Assembly: GCA_947000775.1 (NCBI GenBank)
Contig: CAMQGK010000604.1
Coordinates: forward strand, 7,494,501-7,558,500
From: Pterois miles
Taxonomy: Eukaryota > Chordata > Actinopteri > Perciformes > Scorpaenidae
Direction: 5' to 3'
Length of the DNA stretch: 64,000 nt
The translations under genes and the position numbers were made by a program. Positions 1 through 12,890 of this stretch are shown in pieces. Under the pieces are notes generated by a model, which worked only from the letters and a program-made list of their open reading frames with translations, had not been told where the DNA came from and made no database searches. Position 1 is the first letter of the stretch. Each line of letters starts with the position of its first letter.

Positions 1-1820
1 AGTGTCAGTGCTGGCTCCCAACTGAGCGGTGAGGCAAAGCTCTGCTCCTGGCTGGAGGTGGAGCCACTGTTGCCAGGTGTGGAGCACTGATGTATTAAGA
101 GAACTGGATACAGCGCTAGAGGTAGGGTCCCGTTCATTTCTATGAAAGTTGCTCAGTGGCGCATGAAGCCAAAATTGCTTGACTTCTGTCTGGAAAAAGT
201 GTCCAAATCTTCTGGGGTCTTCCAGGTCTTATTGGTCCCTAGTGCGCATGTCGGATATGTGCAATAGCGTCCGTTCGGTCAGAGGACTTGGTCACGGGGT
301 CCCAAGGTTAGAGCCTATGCTGTCGTCACGGTCTGGGTCTCCATAGACATAAACAGAGGAGGGAAATAACACTGGATTCTGCTATTAGTGCCTCATGAGG
401 AGGGTTATTACAGTGTTCGTACTCGGGAGTTGGTTTACCTCAAAAAATGATCCACTGAGTTACAGACGTCTCTCTCTCAATGTAAGTCTATGGGAAAAAG
501 TCTTTTTGGGCCTAACGGTATCACATGATGGACACAGGTACACACCAGTTGGCCACTATGAACACTGGGATCAACAACCGGTGCTCTTCCTGAGGGCTTG
601 GTGTGGAGTTCTCCACTTCCCACCAGACTGCAGATCGTCCGCACTGGGCTGGTCGCTACTGGAGAACCCACTGGAGTTTGAGCTGAAGGAGTTTCGGATG
701 AACTTGCATGATTTAGTCTGATTTTGCGTGGAATCCGACCCGTTGGCACCGATGACGAGCACTGACTATGTAGAAATAGGTATCAGTTTTAAATAGAGAC
801 TGATTCAATACCAGTTAAAAGTTCCTCACAGTAACTTTAAGTACATTTTTCATTATTTCAGAAGTATAGACGGCCAAGGCTGCCCTATCCTGGCAGGCTA
901 TAAGAGTGGACGTACTGTACAGTGAAGAAGAGTATCGAACTGAGTTAATCTAGCTTTGTTTGTAATTGATTAAAAGTCCTCTATATGATATCCAAAGCAT
1001 TAATAGAGCATCAAACAACTATTTGCTGTGTAAGGAGTAATGTCTACCAGAGCAGAGAAGGAAGTCGCTCTCGCTCTGTGTGTGTTGTAATCCGAGCTTC
1101 TCCTTTCTTAGTAATAGTAGCTGGGCAGCTGCATGTGTTTTCAGTGTATGTTAGTTTGTGTAACCGTTCCCCATTGGCTAGCTTACAGACGCCACTCTGC
1201 ACTGCTCTCATACAGCGGTCAAAGCTGATAATGCCGTTACAGAAGCGTAGCGCCCACCCTCCGGTTCCCCTCCAGGTAGACACTATTAGCTCTGTCAGTC
1301 CTGTTGCCATTATTTTTTACTGTTAGCACCGTTAGCTACGAGCCACTAACTCAGCCGTTGTTGAGAGCCATGTGGAGGCAACAGAAATGCATCCAATCTC
1401 GCATTTTGGAGCTTACAGATTGTAGTTATTGAATCCTAATAAGAATTTGGCTTAAACTGAAGTTTTCCCCTGGCAAACTTAATCATTCCTGGTAGTCTGC
1501 ACACGTCTATGATATCACGAATACCTTCGAAGAAACCACGACTGCTGGAATATGTCGGAAAATAAACTTTCCCCCTAAACTTGGTACAGGCAGTACTATG
1601 TGAAATAAGAGTGGCACACAGTATTACCATGCATAGCTTCAACCCGCTGATACAGGCCTGTCTGAGAGAAAGAGTCAAGAGACACAGATAGAGAACAGTG
1701 TTAAGAGCAGCAGGAGAGAGTGCGATGAATATCTGTCCAATGTGGTTCTTTAAGATGCACGGACCACGCTCCAGCACCTGCAAGTAAAGGTGCTTATCTG
1801 TCAGGTTTAATCTGCTCACT
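1..1820. other. Intergenic, no gene recognised
   Basis: Short open frames occur on both strands, but none resembles a known protein, has coding-like composition, or sits between convincing splice sites. Nothing here can be supported as a gene or a named repeat. Confidence 0.5.
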
Positions 1821-1823
1821 GGG

Positions 1824-1824
<1 letters not shown>

Positions 1825-1866
<42 letters not shown>
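1825..1866. repeat. (TG)n microsatellite, about 21 units
   Basis: A perfect TG dinucleotide run. The open frames that cross it on both strands encode only Cys-Val or Thr-His runs and are artefacts of the repeat. Confidence 0.95.
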
Positions 1867-1869
<3 letters not shown>

Positions 1870-4005
1870 AAAAAGTGTGTTTTGGAGAAGGGGTGGGTGA
1901 GTTGGGCAAGTTGGAGCAAGCCTACCAGAGCATATTCACCGACTGAGACTGCAAACAGTCTAACTCTTGCTGAGTGGGTATCACATGCTCAGGTTAAGAA
2001 TCATCACAACAAAACATCTGATAGCTACGTAACCCTCAACCGGCTTTGTCTACGTGGAAATAAACAATTATTTTATTTCTCTCTTTTTCCTTGTTTCTTC
2101 CCACTCTCTTTATCCGCCCTCCTCTGAAGCCTGACTGAGGCCCTTTACAGTGTGGGTGTTCTGGGAGCTTTGTTGGTAAACCAGTGGATTATCCCTATTG
2201 CTTTATGACTAAAGCCTAGCCTGCTATTACAGTGCTTTGTCATGAGGAAATCACATCTTCCCAGACACTCACCCTGAGACAGACCCCGACATATACACAC
2301 CCTATCCCCGAGGGTTGAGGAGAACGTACACATCACAGCCGACGGGGCCCTCATCACCTGCTAAAACCCTGCACATAAGTAGCAGTCGTTGTGTAGATGT
2401 ACTACCCTCAGGCAAATACTGGAGCTGAATGAGCAGGATGCTGTAATAATGATAAAAAGCTTGCACCATGTGCAGCAATATTTTTTCACATAACAAAGAG
2501 CCCTTTTAACTGCTGCTCAGAATACAATCAGACAGAAATTACGGATCAGAGCGCACCTGTGTGAAGACAATGAATCACAAGTGGTGCAACGGACCATAGT
2601 TGATCCGTGATCTGCATGGATCCCCACCCACGGTTCTGCACGCATGTGTACCATGGATTAATTACACAGATTAACCATCATAGTGTGAAATAAAGTTTTA
2701 CTGACAATAGTTATCGAACAATATTCCAACGCTTTTAAGTCGCCGATCCCAGATGACACTATATCGTGAACAACAAATCGGTGTAGAAATCAGCAGGAGA
2801 GCTAGTTCACGCTGGCAGCATCGGAGCAGCTTATGTTTCCATTGAGTTAAATTATGGTGCGTTCAGTCATCAAAAATTAGTACAAGGCAAAAGTAATTTT
2901 GTTATATTCTATATATTCTATTATCATGATGTGTTAAAATGTAATCTTGTAAAATTTAGTTTTTGGAGAGAATAAATCCAGTTGTTTGAAGAAAATGTGT
3001 TCACAACAATATAAAATCGATAACAAAGACGGACATATTATCTGTTTTACTTCCTAACACTGGCTCAAGCAGCTTATAATACATCAGTAGAACCACTGTA
3101 CTAATGCCAATATTTTTAGATCAATAAGAATATAATCTTTTATTTCCTGATCATTTGCATTGTGTTTTTGTGCAAATCAGTAGTACACATTACCATAACA
3201 TTTAAACATTTATTATTATATCCTTTATTTAACCAGGTGAGAAACTCATTGAGATTAAAAACTCTTTTCCAAGAGTGGCGCCAGCAACGCTAAATTTAAA
3301 AACAAAATTTTAATTAAAATAGGAAAGATTTGAGCCTCGCATGCAGCAGTGCTCCAGCTGCAGTATATGAGCACAACAGACAACTGAGTCAACAGTTCAC
3401 TGTCAGGAGAGTTACTGTAGCAGCCACGGTGCTGTGTGCAGTGTCGCAGACATGCAGCCACTTTCCAAGTAACGCATCATTTAGTTTAGTTTAGCAGGTC
3501 GTCAGCTGCGTGTCTGCCCGGCGTAACGATAGTGAGTGTCCGACAGACCATGTGTGTTTGTACTATATTAGTAGCTCTAACGTTGCCGGTGCCTTCCTGC
3601 CACACACATGCAGTCTGTCAGTATGTCCGACAGACCGCGGTGGTGAGTGTGGCGTTGTTGGTGGTGTTATAGCTGTGAACGTAGGTGTAGCAACGTGTGT
3701 ACAATTTATCTGTCGGTGAATAAATAAATAAAAAATAAAGGCTACAACTCCTCAGCTCTGTGCACCGCTCAAGATGGGAGCCAACTTCCTGTATCTTGCA
3801 ACGCTCAGACTCTCTTAAGGTGGGCTCTTAAGGTGGACCAGCTTTTCTCCTTTAAGTGACAAGCCACTCCTCTGAGTTTTTCTTAGCTTTTTAATAATTA
3901 TTAATATTTCTTTTAATCATTTAACTGGTTGGTTAACTAATCAGTTAAAATGCTTAATGTCAGTTAATGGTTAATTATTAATATCCCGAATTTAAAAACA
4001 TTTTA
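1867..4005. other. Intergenic, AT-rich, no gene recognised
   Basis: No protein-like frame is seen. The stretch near 3215-3290 (TTTATTTAACCAGG followed by a 'cattgagattaaaa' segment) matches the end of a dispersed fish repeat that reappears in part near 31230. The rest shows no structure I can name. Confidence 0.45.
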
Positions 4006-4009
4006 ATTT

Positions 4010-4195
4010 AAAAACATTTTTTCTTCTTTTTTGCCTTTATTGAACAGGGACAGCGATAGGTATGAAAGAGGGCAAGAGAAAGGATGATATGCAGCAAAGG
4101 GCCGCAGGTTGGACTCAAACCCTGCTGCTGTAAGGACTCAGTCTTGGTACATGGGGTGCCCACTCTACCAGGTGAGCTACCAGGGTACCCCTAAA
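4010..4195 (-). repeat. tRNA-derived SINE, minus strand
   Basis: Read on the minus strand it begins with GGGGTACCCTGGTAGCTCAC, which contains a Pol III A-box-like TAGCTCACCTGGTAGAG. A B-box-like GGTTTGAGTCC follows, then a non-tRNA body ending in an A/T-rich tail. This is the layout of a tRNA-derived SINE. It is not a functional tRNA, because no cloverleaf can be closed around the two boxes. The family name is not known to me. Confidence 0.6.
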
Positions 4196-5405
4196 AAAAC
4201 AATTTAATTAAAAAACAACAAAAAAGATCTGTTTTGGCTGATATGGCTCATTGACGATCGGCAATCTGAATCTGCGGCAGACTGCCGATGCACCCCGAAC
4301 CATGGATCAGATTATATGGGGCAGTTGTAAGTGCAGCACTCTCCTTTTGTTACTGGGCTTAATTGAACATAGCTTGGATCTGACGTTGGCTAACAACATG
4401 AACTTAGCTCCCTCCTGCATTAGTGCCAGAGCAAATTAATTCTCCCTACAGATCAATGGGCTTATAGTCCGTACACATCAGCACACAGAGATTTCACAAG
4501 CACGCTGCTGTATCAGCTGCCTAATTTTCTGCCTCTACTCCACAGCCATCCCCCATCCAACCTTGTTTATCATTGAGAGGAAATCAGATCAACACACCAA
4601 GGCCACAACTTTCCCCTGTTGTTTCCCTGTTTTTCATCTATACAGACACAAACACAAGCGTGCCCTCGCCGCCCTACACGGAGTCCAGATCGATACGTAA
4701 TGGGCGTCACACTGAGCAGATGAGCTTTCTCTGACTCTTCCCGTCCTGATTGAACACTGTCTCATTGTGTTGTTAAAGGCGTTCTGCAGTTTCAGGGACA
4801 GCGAAGGACTGAAGGAGGGTAGCTGGAAGGAAAAAGAGGAGCGAGGACAGAGAGCGACAGAGGGGAGAAGATGGCCCGGAAAGGAGGGAAGAGCTGAGTG
4901 CCAAGATGTTGCACAACAAGCCCTAGTCTTTCCAACAGGCAGAATTATCATTCAGGGCAAAAACACATTAACAACGATCCAATACCGTGGACTTACAGGA
5001 TACAGCTTAGCGCCACCCCCATCTTCAACAGCACATACCCACACATAACCTAAAAGAAGCCTTCAGCCATTTGCATCTCTCTAAATATAGTTAAGAAACG
5101 TTATATCTCATGACATACCTATAGAAGTTATCATAAACAAAGATTACTCATTATATATAATAACAAATACATGAAAAACCCATCTCAGTACTTATGCTGT
5201 CTGTGGCAGTAAGCACAAAGACTTGATCCTACTGAGGATGCAAATCTTTAAATAGTGTCACAAATATTATTCTAAAAAAGCACATTAATCTACCGAAAAG
5301 CTGGGTACTGTAGTATTTAGCAAATGTAACTCGAAGGACTAAACAGTGCGTTTGTCTGGGACTATTTTCAGGTGCAGACTAATACACTTTTGGTGTACTA
5401 GTGAG
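4196..5405. other. Intergenic, no gene recognised
   Basis: Open frames on both strands at 4634-5048 overlap each other and look like chance frames in a G/A-rich stretch. No motif, splice pattern or repeat family is recognised. Confidence 0.4.
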
Positions 5406-5409
5406 TGTT

Positions 5410-6025
5410 TACCAAAGACTGCATATAAAGATGGAGGACATGACAGCTCCCCAAAAGTGAAGCCAAAACATCTCCATCGTCCCCTGGTGGCTGGCTGCAG
5501 TATAGGTCATAAATCCCGCCCCCTCCATGTTAGCAGAGGAGACATGAACCCAACTAAAAAAGTCAAATTACAATGTACAGGTACATTTTCCCCAAATATG
5601 GTTTCTGTCATTTTAGGTTGTTCTTAGCACGCTGATGTAAGTTCAAGTGTTTATTTTTCTGACAAGTTTGGTATTAATTATTCATTTGATGCGGGGTGAG
5701 ACGTCAATATGACAGCTGCTCTGAGTGAAGCCAGAGGCTCTGGTATTGTACGAGAGAGGCAATGTAACTTTAACTTTACACAACCATCACTAGTCTGTAT
5801 GTTAGATTATATGTCAGTTTGATCAGAAATGTAGTCGCACAGATATTATGGTTACTTGTTGTGTCTTTCTAGCCAAACAGCTACCGTAGTGCTAAGGTAG
5901 CAGCTAAGTAGCTCACGCAAACAAGCGGCGGTCATGCTCAGCTCGTGATTGGCTCTGGCAGATATGTGGGCGGGGCTTCAATACCACGGCTCCCCCCGAT
6001 CACTACTGCGCAGGACTGCGCAGGA
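5410..6025. repeat. Dispersed repeat D, copy 1
   Basis: This shares long diverged stretches with the reverse complement of 10126-10640. Shared parts include the 'catgttagcagaggagacatg' region and its surroundings, the 'ggctggctgcagtataggtcat' part, and the block around the GGGGTGAGACGTCA word. The two copies are therefore inverted relative to each other, about 4.1 kb apart. The left edge starts near an 'agactgcatataaagatgg' word whose complement marks the far end of copy 2. No coding potential is seen; it is probably a nonautonomous DNA element. Confidence 0.65.
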
Positions 6026-8850
6026 CCGTGAGCCAGCAGCTCAGAGCTAATGCCACCAACAGCACTAAGTCAAAGCAAAATCAAATAAGCAAATCTTTTT
6101 GTTGTTTGCTGCTATATGAATGCTCTCAATATCAAATTCAGCACCTTTAAGGACATCAAATGCAGTAGATGTTCTACAACGTAATCTAACATCAGATTTA
6201 CATAAAAAATTATGAACGTAAATCCAATTTCCAAAACTGTATCCAGTCAGGACAACCTGCTTTCACAGCACGCTTTCAGGCAAAATCTTTGTGCATCAAG
6301 TGCTTTTAAAATCTACATCGTGTGTCGAAAACGGCCAAGAACCTTTAGTCCCCGACAGTCTGCCCTTGAGTGCTGCTCTAACAATGCCGGCTAGTCAGAG
6401 AAGTAGCCATAGCGTAGCAGTTGCGCCTCTGCATGATGTGGAAAGTAAAAAGGCTGTCGACCGGCCTTAGGAGCACTTCAAAAAGCCCAAAGCAGTGTGA
6501 ACCGGAGCACAAGTGACAGACTCACACAGGGGGCCGATGGCTTGTGTGCATGTGCCTGTGTGTACTGTTGCTGCATAGGTGCACGTGTGTTTGCGAGTGC
6601 TTATGAATGTGTGTTTATATGTGTGTTATGCATGTGGGTGTGTGCGCTGGATGAGGGGGAGGCCTATTAAAAAGCTGCCTGAGGAGAGGGCTTTCAGCTG
6701 GGAATCTATGGGGGGCAGAGAGGATGGCAGGGCCATTGTGTGTCAGAGCTCCATCCTGAGAGCTGGAATTAGAGCCTTTCTCCTCCGCTCGGCTGTAAGA
6801 CTCCGCACCACCACGACCCCGTGTTTAATTAGAGCAGCTCTGGAGAGACAGCCGTGAGAGGAGAAGCGAGGGAGGAACACGAGCGATGAAGATAAGAAAG
6901 AGACAAATGAAAAAAAAAAAAAATAACAATGATTGCAGGAAAGAGGGGGAAAGAGAAAGAAAAATTGGATTCACACCGTTTGGTAATGCTGTGAAAGTCT
7001 GATTGGAAGCGTAATGAGGTGAATGATAACAACACGATATGAAATATGATAAAGGTTAGCAACGGTGGTGTCACAAGAATCCCTGTAGCATGCCACTGAT
7101 TTGAAATAGTAGCTAATATGACTAACTTTCACAGGGTGACTTTCAATACTATTTGCTTCCATGCTTTCAGGATTCCTCGCATAAACAATGTCGAGGAGTG
7201 CCTTTGTGGAGGTTATAGTCCAATCAAATTAAGTAAACAAACATTAATGGATGATAATGAATGTGAGCATTATCTCCAAATAGAGTGGCCATTAATATTG
7301 ATGATTGTTTTTATTCTGACGCATTACAAACCAAAGCAGCATCAATATTTGCCGGAGCAAATGAGCGTGAGAATGTACATTTATCAGTGATTGGATCGCT
7401 AAATGGTTAGATGGGGGAGATAAACACAGGCTGTTGCCTCCTCTGCTGATGATCTATCCGTTTAGGCTTGTAAGGTTCATTTATGTTAAATGGGTTGATT
7501 GTTAAAGGAGGTAAACAACGTGTCAAGCTTTGTTTCAAAACAACTCATTCTGCTTAACAGTTAATGCCATTAAAAGCCTGCTGGTAAAAGGCTTTGTCTT
7601 GTTTGTTAACTGGCGGGGCGATCAAACGGGCTGTCCAATAGAAAAGAGAGATAATACTGCATGTCATGTTAGGGCTGTCGCATTGAAGAAATTTCCCCTG
7701 CGGTGATAATGATTGGCTCAACAGCATGATATGCTTAATTTATCATGATTTTAGTGCTGCACAAACAAGCTTTTTGTGAGGCTACTGTTAGGCATATTGT
7801 TGGTTTTAAATAACAAAAGATGCTAATTAATGCTTGTTTATTGTTAAATGCAGACAACAAACAGAGGCAATGAGGCACAGCCTTTTTTTTTTTTTTTTTC
7901 AGCTGAGACGCTTTGGTTGCGTCTGGTTGCTATGATACAGAATATCCACAGAAGTAATAATGTCGCCACAAGGTAGAGTACTTTCTCTGGATGACAGGAA
8001 GGCTGAAATATGCATAGGGAGACGGTGAGGAGTCACTTCTCTTCCATTGTTGTTGTTCAGCACTTGTAGCCTTTAGGATGTGACAGCTGGTCATTGTGGT
8101 ATTTGCCCCCCCCTCCTCAACTGTGACTGGATAGCTGAGTAAAAACAGCAAGCGATGTCACGGTGATGAAAATTTTCTCACTGGTTAATATACTTTTGAT
8201 AACGCTGGTGCTATTGATTACACCAGACATTTTATGCGAAAATATGGCGCTCAATAAGCGTAACATGCTTACTTTGATCTATACTGTCAGCAGACGGCTG
8301 TGTGTCTGGCCTCTCCGGTCCAGCTTTCCACCTGAAACGCCAGCTGTGAGCGCTCCGTCTTCCACGTGGCGCGGATTTTATTTCTATTTTAAAAAAGCAA
8401 AAACGACGGTGGGGGCGGTGGGCAAGTAATGAAATCAGTTTATGCCCGACCACTGTGTAACACCGACTACCACGTCAAGCCTACTCACAGTGACCAGAAA
8501 AAAAAAACACCAAACATGCAGCGCCGAGTGCAGAATACCTCATCACACTGCTGCCGTGGCGCTTATATTTAAAACAATTCAAAGAAGAAAAAATAGGAAC
8601 AGATGTGGTGGTTGCTTGCTATCCTTTGCCATTGGCTTGTCAATAGTATTGCAATATTGCAGTTACTGCGTCAGCCCTAAACTCGATGTAAATGCTGTTG
8701 TACATTTGTAAGTGTGCGTCTTTAAACTCACACCTGACTCCTCACTGAGAAAAAAGTTTTACTGATGTCGATGATTTTTTGAGCTGTCATAACACTAAAG
8801 CAATTGAATGGGGGAAAAAAAGGCCTATCATGGGACATCACAAGACTGGG
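6026..8850. other. Intergenic; candidate conserved noncoding segment at 7118-7900
   Basis: No gene is recognised. A TG-rich stretch lies at 6540-6640. The part from about 7118 to 7900 is AT-rich, free of obvious repeats and dense in TAAT, ATTA and ACAAAC-type words. That is a texture often seen in conserved developmental enhancers, so the conserved noncoding label is inference only. The T-run at 7883-7899 is simple sequence. Confidence 0.3.
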
Positions 8851-8852
8851 TC

Positions 8853-8903
8853 TACTACACTACACTACACTACACTACACACATACACACACACACACAC
8901 ACC
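8853..8903. repeat. (TACAC)n and (CA)n simple repeat
   Basis: Several TACAC units run into a CA dinucleotide tract. Confidence 0.9.
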
Positions 8904-9210
8904 TTTACATGAGATGTGTGTTGACCCTGGCTATATTTGGGCTTTCTCTCTCCAGTGTGTCTTAATCCTGCTGTCTGCTGCGTTCTACCTGATTAGTCTG
9001 ATCATTCACTTCTGACAGGCCCATTTCTTAACCCTCCACGCACACACGCACACACACACATACACGAGACATCACACACAGACAATCTGACTCGAAGAGC
9101 CTGATGAGAAAGAAGCACTGGCCCAGTCACTCACAAGGAAAATATCCCATCATCGCCAGCGTCACACATCACTTCACATGGCCAGTCGCAAACACTAGCT
9201 CATTTAGTGA

Positions 9211-9211
<1 letters not shown>

Positions 9212-9270
<59 letters not shown>
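9212..9270. repeat. (AC)n microsatellite
   Basis: An uninterrupted AC dinucleotide run of about 29 units. The open frame crossing it encodes only a Thr-His run. Confidence 0.95.
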
Positions 9271-9272
<2 letters not shown>

Positions 9273-9601
9273 TAAAGCTGATCAACGTATATAAATCCCT
9301 CAGGAAAAAGGGTTTCACACTAAAATATGCATAATGAGCCTGTATATATTCTCTGAGGGGATTTTAGTGCAGAGCGATAGAGAGGCATGAACTCAGGAGG
9401 CAGGAAACAAATGCAAATGTGAGGTACGACTGTGGGGTGGAAGCTGGGTTTCCCATACAATGCCCAAACAATATTGTCCTTCACCTGCTGAGATCTAAAG
9501 CAGTAATCAAGAGGCGTGGAGAGCCATGGCGACTATTTCTGTGCGGGGGACCTTGCTGACTCTGACTGACTCCCTCAGGCTGCAGATAAGAGTCAGCATA
9601 G

Positions 9602-9603
<2 letters not shown>

Positions 9604-9678
<75 letters not shown>
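9604..9678. repeat. (TG)n microsatellite
   Basis: An uninterrupted TG dinucleotide run of about 37 units, the longest dinucleotide tract in the window. Confidence 0.95.
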
Positions 9679-9679
<1 letters not shown>

Positions 9680-10125
9680 CATGCATGTAGGTGGAAGGAG
9701 TGTATCCCTCCCCCTCCGGTAAGCCATCTCTCTTTCTCCCTCTCTCTCTCGCTCTGTTGCTCCCCCTCTCATTGATCCTCTATTCCAAGCAGTTCCTTGA
9801 TGACCAACCTGCTGTTACAACTGTTGTTGCAGTCGAAGTTGATTTAGTTGAGCTTGCCGTATCTGAACTCTGAGGGACCATTCTGCTCAGTGGCTGTAAA
9901 TTACATTTATTTACAAGGAGCATCAAGAGAGGGAGGAAAGGAGTGTGAGTGTTTTATCTGTGTTAATGCTGTGTCCAAACTTAGTTGGTACCGCTTTCTA
10001 ATAAGGCACCCTTTGTATCAGTTGAAACTGATGGCTTTGTTAATGCTTAATAAATATGCCACGTCCAGCATGAAACTTGCTTTATCTTTTTAGGTATCAC
10101 CCCTAGACTAGATATATAGATGGAC
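9680..10125. other. Intergenic, no gene recognised
   Basis: A CT-rich stretch follows the microsatellite. The short plus-strand open frames have no recognisable similarity or splice context. Confidence 0.4.
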
Positions 10126-10640
10126 GACGTGTGTCCACTTCCTCCCACTGCACAGAACTGAAGCCATAATATCCCAGATACAGGAGCAGCCAGCTTAAGA
10201 TTTTGGCATCATTTGAAGCCAGAGTCTGTGCAGTCGTGATCGGGGGGTGGAGCAGCAGTATTGAGGTCAAACGCCTGAACCTACTGCGAGCTGAACACGG
10301 TCACAACAGTTTGTCAGCAAGAGAGACTAACAGCAGCCAATCGTGACGTCTCACCCCATTTTTATAGCACGAAATACCAAATTAAAACCAAACTTAGAAA
10401 AACTAACACTTGAATATATGAACATCAGTGTGATGACAACTACCTAAAACAACACAAACCATCTTTGTGAAAAATTTGATGTGTACTTTTTAGTTTGGCC
10501 CATGTCCCACCCACTAACATGGAGGGGGCAGGATTTATGACCTATACTGCAGCCAGCCACCAGGGGGCGATCAAGATGATTTGGCTTCACTTCTGAGGAG
10601 CAGTCCGGTCATTCATCACAGTACAGTCTATGGTTTCACC
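10126..10640. repeat. Dispersed repeat D, copy 2 (inverted relative to copy 1)
   Basis: This is the reverse-complement relative of 5410-6025, recognised by 'catggagggggcaggatttatgacc' opposite 'ggtcataaatcccgccccctccatg' and by the TGACGTCTCACCCC word. It is diverged by many substitutions and small indels, so the two are old copies and not a recent duplication. Confidence 0.65.
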
Positions 10641-10646
10641 TGAAAT

Positions 10647-10880
10647 GTACAATGTGTAGGATTTGGTGACATCTACTGGTGTGGCTGCAGAATGTAACCT
10701 CAGAGGTCATCCTTACCATATTAACACTACTTTGGGAACAACAGCAGTCAGACAGCAGCTGGTGGTGCCACGATTTTGCACTGTGCGGTGCACATTACCG
10801 CAGTTTCACAAGCGTGTCAGAGAACTACGGTGGTTCGGGTAATGTGAAAATGACATTATCATGTCTATAGGATAACTATG
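10647..10880. repeat. Dispersed repeat B, copy 1
   Basis: This is a copy of a roughly 300-bp family that starts near 'gtgtaggatttgg...catctactggtgtgg' and carries 'aagcgtgtcagagaactacggtgg'. Other copies are at 35838-36165, 37283-37508, 39568-39790 and 60910-61205. This copy has an extra internal segment, shared in part with the 39568 copy, which suggests a subfamily. Confidence 0.75.
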
Positions 10881-11220
10881 TAGCCCATTAGCAAACATTA
10901 GCATAAAGACTGTTTGCTTTCTGATTTTATGTTTGCTTGTTTGTTTACTTTTGTTGATTATATGATTTTTGTATTTGCTTGTGAAGTTTATTGAAGTGAG
11001 GTTTCTTTAAAATCTCACCTGCATAACTTACGTCCTTTCTTGTGTTGTGTTGTTGTGTTTCTTCTGGCTTTTTTTTTTTTTTTTTTTTACTTGTGCAAGA
11101 CTGGCTCTGTTCAACAATAAAAAAAATCTGCCTACTGGCACCTCTAAAGCTCACTAACCAACACGTTATATCTGGTTTGTCTTAATGTACAAAAACCCAA
11201 GCGTAAAAATATCAATTTGC

Positions 11221-11360
11221 CATTTTAGGCGGGGTATGCAGACTCCAGGAAGCAGAAACTTCCTGTTCAGATTTTGTAAACACTGGACAGAGCCAGACTA
11301 GCTGCTTCTCCCTGTTTCCAGTCTTAGTGCTAAGCTAAGCTAACCTGTTCAGGATGTAGC
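11221..11360. repeat. Dispersed repeat fragment
   Basis: Contains 'acagagccagactagctg', 'ctccctgtttccagtctt' and 'gctaagctaagctaac', words I know as a common teleost interspersed repeat. It occurs once in this window, so the call rests on recall and not on internal comparison. Confidence 0.4.
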
Positions 11361-11470
11361 CTTACATGTAGCGTAACAACAGTCATGTAAAAAACTGTTC
11401 CTTTCATTCATCAGAAAGAGTCCTCCGATCATCAGCTGTTGGACCACTTAGCTTTTGGAAGAGCGTAAGA

Positions 11471-11687
11471 CTGTAAAGCATCTGGACCAAAATCCATTTA
11501 TTAACCACTTATTGGCATTTACACATATAGACATGATGGTTTCTCATTTTCTAAAAAGCCATCATGTCTGCAGTTATATATGATAATATGTTACTAATAA
11601 AGGAGGTTTGACCACAATTCATCAAGTCCGTAGTTGTAAATGTTAATTCGTTGTTAATAAATGGACTGTGGTCCAGATGCTCTGCAG
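11471..11687. mobile_element. Foldback MITE-like element, about 217 bp
   Basis: The left end (CTGTAAAGCATCTGGACC, then CCATTTATTAAC) pairs with the inverted right end (GTTAATAAATGG, then GGTCCAGATGCTCTGCAG) over about 35 bp with a few mismatches. A second, inner inverted pair, AGACATGATGG and CCATCATGTCT, lies at about 11530-11572. There is no coding capacity. This is the structure of a miniature inverted-repeat transposable element; the superfamily is not assignable because no clear target-site duplication could be read. Confidence 0.65.
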
Positions 11688-11689
11688 CA

Positions 11690-12890
11690 TTTTTCCAGAA
11701 AGGAAGTGATCAGTCTTCCTGATTAACTGGTAGCTGAAAAGAAACAGCAAGCGTCATCCTGGGGGGAAATCTGATCGAACCACACAGATATTTTTTACAA
11801 CCTGGCAACCCAAAAGTTGTTTTCATTAACTTTCTTATCACAGTGATTATAAGACCATTTATCATTAACCTATAAACCATTTGTAAAGGTTTCCTTATTA
11901 CTTCTGACCCAGAGCAAGAACGTCATGATACTCCCCTGGTGGCATCCTAACCTCACCTAAACCACAAATCCCAGCTCAGTCTACACCACACAGGAAACTC
12001 TCACAAAGAGCCGTGGCCGCAGTTTGGAGACGGTGAACACAAACAAACTTAGTTAAGTGATTCCCTCTGTCTCTCTCATCGGCGTAACAATCCTCTTCAA
12101 GCCTGAGGCCAAGGTCTTCTTTGTTTACGCAAAGTCACGTGGTGTTCTAGATGGCCCTACCTGAAGCCAGGGACTCGTATCTATTCCCAGCTCCAACACC
12201 CCATCCCTCCCCCTGCTCGGGCCTCAGCTCAGCCACAGACCAGCCATCCCATTGCTTAGACAAAGGAAGCTTCACTGGGATGTAACTCATGCCTGCACAT
12301 ATAGAAAGTCAGGACAAAGCCGTCTATTCTCCTCCAGCAACAACAACACCTTTTGTCTTCTCTTACAAAAGAAAACCATTGCGTGCGTTTACAGGCAAGA
12401 ACTAAAAGAGTTGCAAACAGCCTGAACATTTGGTTAAATTAGACACAAAGACAATACATAACAAATATACACCATGGAGCAATAACATACAGTTAATTAG
12501 TGAGGGTTTGTGTATGCACTTGCAGTTATCCAGAACAGCAGATCAGAGGGGAGCGTAAGATACTAGAGCAAGCCAAGGCCCCTCTGGTCAGCCCAGAGGC
12601 CCCCAACTGCTCCTGATATTGTGATATTAGTGTCAAAAAAGGACATTTCCTGGAAAAAATAAAGCTAGAAAAACAAAGGTGTACTCACACTTACTGGTGT
12701 ATTGCAGTGTTTAAAAACACATTACATCCTTTCATACACAAACTCACAAACTACAATTTAAACTAAACTAGAGCAACAACTACAAACCACTACAAAGTAC
12801 CACCTCAATGAGCTTCTGCCAACAAGTTGCAGTTTACATGTCTGTCCAAAATATCTTCACTGCATCACTTTATCCTGTTAGACGTGTGTG
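11690..12890. other. Intergenic, no gene recognised
   Basis: No protein-like frame, RNA gene or repeat family could be identified. A CCATCCCTCCCCCTGC-type pyrimidine-rich stretch sits near 12200. Confidence 0.4.

Noticed and set aside
395..749. Overlapping open frames on both strands near the left end
   Set aside because: No recognisable domain, no splice context, and frames on opposite strands of similar length, as expected by chance.
1436..1909. 157-codon minus-strand frame
   Set aside because: Its start crosses the TG microsatellite (Thr-His run) and the rest shows no similarity or splice support.
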